From an uncultured Prevotellaceae bacterium (GTDB taxonomy: Bacteria; Bacteroidota; Bacteroidia; Bacteroidales; Muribaculaceae): 64,000 nucleotides of DNA. The stretch lies in NCBI GenBank assembly GCA_946406035.1, contig CAMJJG010000007.1, forward strand, positions 1 through 64,000, read 5' to 3'. Positions 17,197-23,373 of this stretch are shown one piece after another (position 1 is the stretch's first letter; the number at the start of each line of letters is the position of its first letter). Under the pieces are notes generated by a model. That model was not told where the DNA came from and did not search any database. It worked only from the letters and a program-made list of their open reading frames with translations. A program made the position numbers and the translations under genes.

Positions 17197-20028
17197 TTAC
17201 TTCTCGGGAGCCATGACGATCTCAATCTTGTTGCCGGCGCTGTAGAGCTGGCGGGCAAACTCGGCGATCGACTCGGGGGTCTGAGCCTTGACGATCTGCT
17301 CATAGCCCGTAACGCCATCATATCCATGCATCAGGTATTCCTGGATAACCCCTCTCCAGAACCAGTTTTCCTTGCTGCTGGTGGTATAGTCCTTGAGCAT
17401 CTGCTCGGCAGCCTCGGTCAGGGCGGTGGCATCGATGGTGGTGCAGGCGTTCTTCATCTCCTCGTTCATGATGTTCAGGGCCAACTCCTCAAATTCGGGA
17501 TTGACGGGACATACAGCGAGAACCATCGTCTGCGGCTGGTCACCGGCCATGCCGGTCTGGCCGACAGCGTCGGTCGAGTAGGCGGCACCGGCATCCTCGC
17601 GGATCTTTTGCAGATAGATGCGGCTCAAGCACTGGGCAAGCATCTCGGTCTTGACCTCATTCTCCAGGGTGTGAGGCAGGTCGTTGTTGTGCCAGATGAC
17701 GATTTCATACTCCTTGGGAGACTCCATCTTGCGGGTGAAGTGGTTGATGACTTGACCCTTAGGCATCTGCATGTCATTGACCCAGTTGGTCTTCTTGCCC
17801 TTCTTGGCGGGCAGGCTGGCGATGTACTGCTCGATGAGCGGGCGGATGGTAGCCTCGTCAATCGCGCCGACAAAGGTGAAGGTATAGTTGGCGGCATTGG
17901 CGGTGCGCTCCTTGGCAATCTCGAGGATGCGGTCCAGGCTCACTTGCTTGAGGTCCTCGACATTGAAGGGCTTGTGGCGCCAGCTGCGGTTGCTGATGAC
18001 GTATTGCATCGTGTCGCTCAGTGCCATCTCGGGCATGAGGTCCTTGTTCTTGAGCTGGGTCTCCATCAGGCTCATGGTCTGGTTGAACTTCTTCTCGTCC
18101 TTGTTGAGGGCGGTGAAGTTGAGGTAGATGAGCTGGAACATGGTCTCCAGATCCTTAACAGTGCTGTTGCCCCGCAGCTCGTCGGTCATGTCGCCGATGG
18201 TGAGGTAAACGCTCGTCTGCTTGCCAGCGAGAGCCTTCTGCAAGTCGGAGTTGGAGAAGTTGCCCACACCAGTGAAGCTGCTCAGTGCGCTCAGCATCTG
18301 CATGTTGGCCCAGTCCTTCTCGCCGTAGAGCGACTGTCCGCCGCGCTGGAAGGCGCTCATGCTGATCTCGTCCTGCTTGAAGTCGGTCTTCTTGATGATG
18401 ACGCGAGCGCCGTTGCTCAGCTCCAGTTCCTTGTAACCCAGGGTGGTGTTCTCGTTCTCTTTGACGATTTTGCCCTTCTTGGGCATCTTGGTCATGAGGG
18501 GCTCGTTCTTGGTGTTGTCAACATAAGCCTCGATGGGTGCGGCGATGGCGGCGTCATAGGCGGCCTTGAGGCCCTCGACGGTGGGATAAACGGCACCTTC
18601 CTTCTCCTGGTTGAAGTTGGTGATGACCAGATTCTTGCCATCGGTGGTGATGAGTTCGGGCAGCACCATATTGATCATCTCGACCTGGATCTGGGGAGCA
18701 ATCATGCCCATGATCTGGTAGAGTTGCTCAATCGAGGGGATGGGATCGCCATCCAGGTAATGGCTGCAGTACTGGCGGCCATAGTTCTCGTTGGAGATCT
18801 TGTCGCGATTGTTGTAGCGTTTCTCCAGGCGGCTCATGTACTCGTCGCTGGCGCGCTGGAACTCGGTGGCCGTGAAGCCATGCTTGGCGGCGCGCAGGGC
18901 CTCGATGATCACGGCCTGGGTTGCAGCCTCGGTCATGCCCTCCTTGGGCGTGACATCGATGGTAAAGGCATCCTTGGTGTTGGCCAGGATGTAGTCGGCG
19001 TCATAGCAGTAGGCCAGGTTGAAGGGGCAGCTGGGCTCCTGGGCCTGGTCGTTCAGTCGCTGGTTGAGCATGCTCACGATCATGTCCTTGATGTAGTCGA
19101 TCAACAGGTAGTCGATGTTCTTCTTCTCGTCGGGGGTCTCGGTCTCGTGCTTGAACATCACGCTCACCTCGCTATACTGCTGCTCCTTGTCCTTGTCAAC
19201 GACGATGATGGGCTGCTCGTTGTCGGGCACGGGCTCGGGGGTCACCTGGGCGGCATTGGGATCCAGGGTGTAACCCTTGTACATCTCCTTGATCTGGGCC
19301 TCGATGTGGTCCACATCCACGTCACCCACGATTACCAGGGCCTGGTTGTCGGGGCGGTACCACTTGTGGTAATAGTCGCGCAGGTCCTTGTAGGGGAAGT
19401 TGTCGACGACGCTCATCAGACCGATGGGCAGGCGCTTGCCGAATTTGGAGTCGGGGAACAGCGTCTCGAGTTGACGCTCGAGCATGCGCATCTGTGCGCT
19501 CTGGCCCAGTCGCCACTCCTCGTGGATGACGCCGCGCTCCTTGTCGATCTCCTCGTCGGTGAGCAGCAGGCCGTTGCTCCAGTCCTTGAGGATGAGCAGA
19601 CAGGAGTCGATAGCGCTCTGGCGGGTGCTGGGCACGTCGTTGATGTTATAGACGGTCTCGGCAATGCTGGTGTAGGCATTCAGGTCGCCGCCAAAGTTCA
19701 CACCCAGCGAACGGGTGTAGTCGATGATGCCCTTGCCCTCGCCGTTGAAGTGCTCACTGCCGTTGAAGGCCATGTGCTCCAGGAAGTGGGCCAGACCACG
19801 CTGGCTCTCCTCCTCCTGGATGGAGCCCACGCGCTGGGCGATGTAGAAGTTCACACGGTGCTCGGGATAGTCGTTGTGGCGGATGTAGTAGGTCAATCCG
19901 CAGTCCAACTTGCCGATGCGCACGGCGTCGTCCACAGGGATGGGCGGCATCTCCTGGGCCGTCATCACGTTGGTGCTGAAAAGCATGAGCATCAGCAGCA
20001 ACACGCTAAATAATTTCTTTTCTTTCAT
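17197..20028 (-). CDS. Secreted M16 family zinc metallopeptidase (double-domain)
   Basis: A 943-residue protein with a signal peptide (cleavage near TAQ, about residue 25). The N-terminal M16 domain carries the inverted zinc motif HFLEH (H81, E84, H85). A downstream Glu in RGVIHEEWRLG is the likely third ligand. A second, non-catalytic M16C domain and a C-terminal half complete the clamshell seen in pitrilysin-like enzymes. It probably degrades peptides in the periplasm. It is monocistronic: a -7 box lies at 20104-20111 and a strong terminator follows. Natural substrate unknown. Confidence 0.93.
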   Translation of the reverse strand: MKEKKLFSVLLLMLMLFSTNVMTAQEMPPIPVDDAVRIGKLDCGLTYYIRHNDYPEHRVNFYIAQRVGSIQEEESQRGLAHFLEHMAFNGSEHFNGEGKGIIDYTRSLGVNFGGDLNAYTSIAETVYNINDVPSTRQSAIDSCLLILKDWSNGLLLTDEEIDKERGVIHEEWRLGQSAQMRMLERQLETLFPDSKFGKRLPIGLMSVVDNFPYKDLRDYYHKWYRPDNQALVIVGDVDVDHIEAQIKEMYKGYTLDPNAAQVTPEPVPDNEQPIIVVDKDKEQQYSEVSVMFKHETETPDEKKNIDYLLIDYIKDMIVSMLNQRLNDQAQEPSCPFNLAYCYDADYILANTKDAFTIDVTPKEGMTEAATQAVIIEALRAAKHGFTATEFQRASDEYMSRLEKRYNNRDKISNENYGRQYCSHYLDGDPIPSIEQLYQIMGMIAPQIQVEMINMVLPELITTDGKNLVITNFNQEKEGAVYPTVEGLKAAYDAAIAAPIEAYVDNTKNEPLMTKMPKKGKIVKENENTTLGYKELELSNGARVIIKKTDFKQDEISMSAFQRGGQSLYGEKDWANMQMLSALSSFTGVGNFSNSDLQKALAGKQTSVYLTIGDMTDELRGNSTVKDLETMFQLIYLNFTALNKDEKKFNQTMSLMETQLKNKDLMPEMALSDTMQYVISNRSWRHKPFNVEDLKQVSLDRILEIAKERTANAANYTFTFVGAIDEATIRPLIEQYIASLPAKKGKKTNWVNDMQMPKGQVINHFTRKMESPKEYEIVIWHNNDLPHTLENEVKTEMLAQCLSRIYLQKIREDAGAAYSTDAVGQTGMAGDQPQTMVLAVCPVNPEFEELALNIMNEEMKNACTTIDATALTEAAEQMLKDYTTSSKENWFWRGVIQEYLMHGYDGVTGYEQIVKAQTPESIAEFARQLYSAGNKIEIVMAPEK

Positions 20029-20103
20029 AGTCTTTAAAGTTTTAAAAAATGTATAGAATCTTTTATGTATTGCTTAGACGCAATCTCATCCTTTATAACT
20101 ACG

Positions 20104-20111
20104 CAAAAATA
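20104..20111 (-). promoter_or_regulatory. -7 box (TATTTTTG) of the M16 protease gene
   Basis: TATTTTTG on the minus strand with a predicted leader of about 70 bases. No clear -33 box. Confidence 0.4.
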
Positions 20112-20138
20112 CAACAATTATTTAAATATTATCGATGA

Positions 20139-20234
20139 TTACGCCATTATGTGGGGCAGGATGATTGAAGTGATGAAGCTGACAATGGCTATGACGGTCA
20201 TTGTTGCTGTGGCGATAAATGCTTGCTGTTCCAT
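20139..20234 (-). CDS. Candidate 31-residue hydrophobic small protein
   Basis: An ATG at 20234 opens a frame of 31 codons ending in TAA at 20139. It reads MEQQAFIATATM, then TVIAIVSFITSIIL, then PHIMA: a short polar start, one membrane-length hydrophobic segment and a short tail. It lies between the GntR gene and the M16 protease promoter, downstream of an inverted repeat. There is no strong ribosome-binding site, but these are weak in this phylum. The frame could be chance. Confidence 0.35.
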   Translation of the reverse strand: MEQQAFIATATMTVIAIVSFITSIILPHIMA

Positions 20235-20252
20235 AATCTTATCGTTTTTTTG

Positions 20253-20335
20253 CCTACGAATTAATCGAATTGATCGAATTGGCATCCGCGCTCATTGGTT
20301 AAATAAGAATCCGTTTCATTCGGTTAATTCGTAGG
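20253..20335. repeat. 83-bp element with 18-bp terminal inverted arms
   Basis: CCTACGAATTAATCGAAT at 20253-20270 pairs with ATTCGGTTAATTCGTAGG at 20318-20335, with a single mismatch. It lies eight bases past the stop of the GntR gene. The minus-strand side lacks a T-run, so it does not look like a classical terminator. It may be a small non-autonomous repeat or a REP-like element. Confidence 0.6.
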
Positions 20336-20342
20336 CTGTTAA

Positions 20343-20705
20343 TTACTTATTGAGGTAATCGCTGTAGAGTTGCTGGAGCTCCTCGGGGGTGATTCCCACG
20401 GCCTTGAGTTGGCCCAGGAAGTAGTCCATCTCGCCTTGCATGAGCTGCTCGCGCCGGCGGGCAACGATGGTCTCGCGGGCGTCGGGACTGACGAAGTAGC
20501 CCAGGCCGCGCTTGGTGTAGATGATGCCCTGCTGCTGCAGGTGGTCGTAGGTGCGAGCCACGGTGTTGGCATTGACCTCGATCTCGGCTGCAAGCTCGCG
20601 CACGCTGGGCACTTTTCCGTCGGGAGTCAGCGTTCCGGCGAGGATCTGGTCGCCGATGCGGTCTGCAATCTGCAGGTAAATCGCTTTATTATCCTTGAAG
20701 TTCAT
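20343..20705 (-). CDS. GntR-family transcriptional regulator, YtrA subfamily
   Basis: A 120-residue protein: a GntR winged helix (about 8-75; IYLQIADRIGDQIL, VPSVRELAAEIEVNANTVA) plus a short two-helix tail. It lacks the large effector domain of FadR or HutC types, which is diagnostic of the YtrA subfamily. Such regulators usually repress their own ABC transporter operon. It is the last gene after the ATPase and permease. A matching palindrome overlaps the operon start at 22478-22501. The inducer is unknown; related proteins respond to cell-envelope stress. Confidence 0.92.
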   Translation of the reverse strand: MNFKDNKAIYLQIADRIGDQILAGTLTPDGKVPSVRELAAEIEVNANTVARTYDHLQQQGIIYTKRGLGYFVSPDARETIVARRREQLMQGEMDYFLGQLKAVGITPEELQQLYSDYLNK

Positions 20706-20730
20706 AATTCTATTCTATTGTGATGATGGT

Positions 20731-21600
20731 TTACTTCCACCACTTGAGTGAAACAACGTCTTTGTGCTTGAACAGGTACCAGGCAAGAGCCCAGAACACG
20801 ATGGCCTGCACACTGGCCCAAATGGTCATGCTCGTAGAGAAGGTGCCTCCTGTCATAAAGTCAAAGAACCAACGGGCAAAAGCCTCCATGTCGCCAACGC
20901 AGAGCACAACGGGCACGGCAATCAGGAACACGACAAACTGAACGGCATAAAGTGCTGCAAACGTCTTGAGTGCCGACAGGCGGGGCCACAACACGCTGCC
21001 CATCAGGAACAGTCCCATGTTGGCAATCAAGCCAATCCACATCACCAGCGACATGTAGCTGGTAATGTTGGCTGCGTCGGCTATTTCATCATAGCCTCTT
21101 ACCGTTTCAGCAATGCTGTTCAGGAAATTCATGGGGCCGGGGACATAGAAGGAGTCACTCCTGAACCACCACAGGGCGGCAATGCGCGTCAGGTCAGCCA
21201 GCTGGGCACAGATAAAGAAGGCAACCGTCATTGCCACCGCGTAGATGAGCACGCTAGCCAGGAACTTCTCGAGCGTCGATGACGGCGAGGTGAGATAGTG
21301 GGTGCGACCAGGTTTCGTCTTCAGGTCCTTGAAGGCCAGCGAGGCGACGATGCACACTACTAGCGAGGCAATGCTGCCTACAATGATCTGAGGGATGTGA
21401 TAGACCTCGGGATCAGTGAAGAAATCCTTCTGAGGTGTAATCAGGTTGCCCAGGATCATGATCAAGGTCAACAGTCCATAGATGCCGATGATGCTGAATA
21501 GCAGCATGCGCTTGTTCTCGACAACTTCCTTGCGCACGGTGGCCGTGAAACGGCTCCAGTCGAATATTTGATTTACAGAGGTGTTCATAGCGGTGTTCAT
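20731..21600 (-). CDS. ABC transporter membrane subunit
   Basis: A 289-residue protein with about six hydrophobic spans (LLFSIIGIYGLLTLIMI, then IIVGSIASLVVCIVASLAF, through the C-terminal IWASVQAIVFWALAWYLF). No substrate-binding motif is visible. It overlaps the ATPase gene by four bases (ATGA) and precedes the GntR gene by 25 bases, so it is the permease of a YtrA-type three-gene unit. Sequence conservation is low in this group and the substrate is unknown. Confidence 0.85.
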   Translation of the reverse strand: MNTAMNTSVNQIFDWSRFTATVRKEVVENKRMLLFSIIGIYGLLTLIMILGNLITPQKDFFTDPEVYHIPQIIVGSIASLVVCIVASLAFKDLKTKPGRTHYLTSPSSTLEKFLASVLIYAVAMTVAFFICAQLADLTRIAALWWFRSDSFYVPGPMNFLNSIAETVRGYDEIADAANITSYMSLVMWIGLIANMGLFLMGSVLWPRLSALKTFAALYAVQFVVFLIAVPVVLCVGDMEAFARWFFDFMTGGTFSTSMTIWASVQAIVFWALAWYLFKHKDVVSLKWWK

Positions 21601-22439
21601 TTAGAGGTGGTGAATAATTGGTTGATAGCAGCGGGGTTCTGGAGCGTGGCGTTGAACAGCATCTCCAGGTCCACCTTGGTCTCCTCGCCATCCTGGGCGC
21701 GGACAGCACCAAGCGGGCCGAAGGGACTCTGAAGCACAAAGATGGGCTGGTCGCCCTCGCGCAGCGGCCTGAAGGCGATGCGACTTGTCACGTCGGCCAT
21801 GCCGGTGTTGAGCAGCACGCGGTTCTGGTCGATGATGACCACATGGTCCAGGATGTCGCTGATGTCGCGCACCTGGTGGGTCGAGATGAGCATCAGCTTG
21901 TCGTCACTCATGCCTGTGGTGACGAGTTTGCGGAACTGGCTCTTGCTGGGGATGTCCAGGCCGTTGGTGGGCTCGTCCATAATCAGGACGCGGGTGTTGG
22001 TGGCAAGGGCAAAGGCCATTAACACTTTCTTTTTTTGGCCCATCGACAGGGAGTGCAGTTGCACATCCATCATGCCACCCATATCAAAGATGTCTAGATA
22101 GCGCTGCATGTCGTCGGCACTGTAGCGTGGGTAGAACGGCGCGTTGATGCTCACATAGCGCTTGAGGGTGAGCTGGGGCAGTTCAAACTCCTCGGGCAGC
22201 AGGAATATTTCGCTCATCGTCTGGGGCAGGCGGTGGCGCACGTTCACGCCATCGAGCAGAGACTCGCCCTCACGTGGCGTCAGCAAGCCCGTCATCAGGT
22301 AGATGAGTGTGGACTTGCCGGCGCCATTCTTGCCTAGCAGGCCGTACACGTTGCCGGCCTCGAGGTTCAACGAGAAGTCGCTGAACAGGTCGCCAGCCTT
22401 CTTGTTGTAACCAAAACTGATGTGATTGATTTGTAACAT
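21597..22439 (-). CDS. ABC transporter ATP-binding protein
   Basis: A 280-residue ATPase with Walker A GKNGAGKST, signature LSMGQKKK, Walker B VLIMDEPTNGLD and switch His in LISTHQV. The family is that of YtrB-like exporters. It is the first gene of the ATPase-permease-GntR operon. The promoter at 22503-22535 and the operator at 22478-22501 lie just upstream. A C-terminal extension of about 70 residues follows the nucleotide-binding fold. Confidence 0.92.
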   Translation of the reverse strand: MLQINHISFGYNKKAGDLFSDFSLNLEAGNVYGLLGKNGAGKSTLIYLMTGLLTPREGESLLDGVNVRHRLPQTMSEIFLLPEEFELPQLTLKRYVSINAPFYPRYSADDMQRYLDIFDMGGMMDVQLHSLSMGQKKKVLMAFALATNTRVLIMDEPTNGLDIPSKSQFRKLVTTGMSDDKLMLISTHQVRDISDILDHVVIIDQNRVLLNTGMADVTSRIAFRPLREGDQPIFVLQSPFGPLGAVRAQDGEETKVDLEMLFNATLQNPAAINQLFTTSK

Positions 22440-22477
22440 AATAGTAAGTATTTTTAAAGGTGAATAATTGCTTATCT

Positions 22478-22501
22478 AGTGTACTACTCAACTAGTACAC
22501 T
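22478..22501. promoter_or_regulatory. Palindromic operator for the YtrA-type GntR regulator
   Basis: Perfect 9-bp inverted repeat AGTGTACTA-N6-TAGTACACT. On the minus strand it starts one base after the -7 box of the ABC operon, so it covers the transcription start. The sequence type (GTACTA, spacer, TAGTAC) fits known YtrA-subfamily operators, and the operon encodes such a regulator. Autoregulation is therefore very likely. Confidence 0.8.
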
Positions 22502-22502
22502 G

Positions 22503-22535
22503 CAAAGGTATAACAAAGAGTTTATATTGACCAAA
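22503..22535 (-). promoter_or_regulatory. Promoter of the ABC-GntR operon
   Basis: -33 TTTG (22532-22535), spacer of 21 bases, -7 TACCTTTG (22503-22510), immediately followed by the operator. Confidence 0.65.
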
Positions 22536-22714
22536 TGTTTTAACATATTTTAAGAATTTTTCTTTGGATTAGTCCCATTCGGTGGAATTGTCCAGCCGAA
22601 AGCTCGTGCCAGGGCGCTAGGATTGATGATGGGCAATAATAAGGCCGTTGGCGCGAAGCCTGCGTGGCTAATGCGAATTAGTTTTAAATGATTATTGTCC
22701 AGGAATAGAATAGC

Positions 22715-22776
22715 AGGCCTTGGACCTGCTCAGACCCACTTGAAGCTCACGGCGTGTCGCAATGCTGGAGAACAAT
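22715..22776. repeat. Diverged single copy of the 67-bp intergenic repeat
   Basis: It shares AGGCC, CCTGCTC, CTTG, CGGCGTGTC and CAAT in the same order and spacing as the units at 1581-1714, at roughly 70 percent identity by eye. It shows that the repeat is dispersed in the genome. Confidence 0.55.
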
Positions 22777-22828
22777 ATAAACGCTGATTTAGCTAATGAA
22801 GAGCGAAATTGGCGGTAATGACAAGCAA

Positions 22829-22855
22829 CGCCACCGGGACTAGTTCCCGATGGCG
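22829..22855 (-). terminator. Hairpin after the dockerin-like small protein gene
   Basis: CGCCACCGGGA and TCCCGATGGCG form an 11-bp stem with one mismatch and a 5-base loop, 36 bases past the stop. The T-run is poor, so termination is likely but not certain. Confidence 0.55.
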
Positions 22856-22890
22856 CCACTCAATTGATGGTATGAATGTTGAAATCTTGT

Positions 22891-23322
22891 TTACGGGTTG
22901 CCGCTCAACAGCAAGTCGATGAGCGCCGTTACGTCGGCAATGTTGACCCCCGAGTCTCCATTGACGTTGGCTGCATCAAGGTTGACGCTCGAGGCATCGC
23001 CGGCCAGCAGGTAGTCGATGAGCGCTGTCACGTCGGCAATGTTCACGTTGCCGTCATTGTTCACGTCACCCAGCTTATAGGAGCTGGAGCTGCCCGCCTC
23101 GTTGCTGAAGTACATGTCCTGCACATCGGCCAGGGCGATGGTCGTTGTGCCCTCGTTGTTGGTCACGGTGATGTTGTTGGCGTCATAGGTCACCTTGATG
23201 CCCTCTACCGAGCAGGTCACAGTAGTTCCGTTGGCCTTGGTAAATTTCAGGTAGCTATAGGTCTCGGCGCTGGAGCAGATAGCCACCAGGGCGATAAGCA
23301 TCGTTATAATCGTCTTCTTCAT
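22891..23322 (-). CDS. Secreted small protein with C-terminal dockerin-like module
   Basis: A 143-residue protein. A signal peptide (cleavage near SSA-ET, residue 19) precedes a small beta-rich domain (about 20-75, VTYDANNITVTNNEGT). The C-terminus holds two calcium-loop repeats typical of type I dockerins, GDVNNDGNVNIADVTALI (about 85-102) and ANVNGDSGVNIADVTALI (about 118-135). In the second repeat loop position 1 is Asn. Dockerins bind cohesins in cellulosomes; no cohesin is seen in this window, and in Bacteroidetes these modules may serve other protein contacts. It follows the Cthe_2159-like gene by 51 bases and should be co-transcribed with it. Confidence 0.82.
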   Translation of the reverse strand: MKKTIITMLIALVAICSSAETYSYLKFTKANGTTVTCSVEGIKVTYDANNITVTNNEGTTTIALADVQDMYFSNEAGSSSSYKLGDVNNDGNVNIADVTALIDYLLAGDASSVNLDAANVNGDSGVNIADVTALIDLLLSGNP

Positions 23323-23373
23323 AATCTTGAACTCTTAAATTGATGTTTCATAATGCGAATAACTACTTGAGGA

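Larger units (their letters stand above)
20029..20342. other. Intergenic region between the GntR gene and the M16 gene
   Basis: It contains the M16 -7 box, the candidate small ORF at 20139-20234 and the inverted-repeat element at 20253-20335. An 89-codon plus-strand frame across it shows no protein features. Confidence 0.5.
22440..22890. other. Intergenic region upstream of the ABC-GntR operon
   Basis: It holds the operator and promoter (22478-22535), the diverged 67-bp repeat (22715-22776) and the hairpin at 22829-22855. The stretch 22540-22700 shows nothing recognisable. Confidence 0.5.

Noticed and set aside
17326-20013. 895-codon plus-strand frame opposite the M16 gene
   Set aside because: Antisense shadow caused by codon bias of the real gene; no start signals or domains.
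20065-20334. 89-codon plus-strand frame
   Set aside because: It crosses the inverted-repeat element and the M16 promoter; composition is not protein-like.
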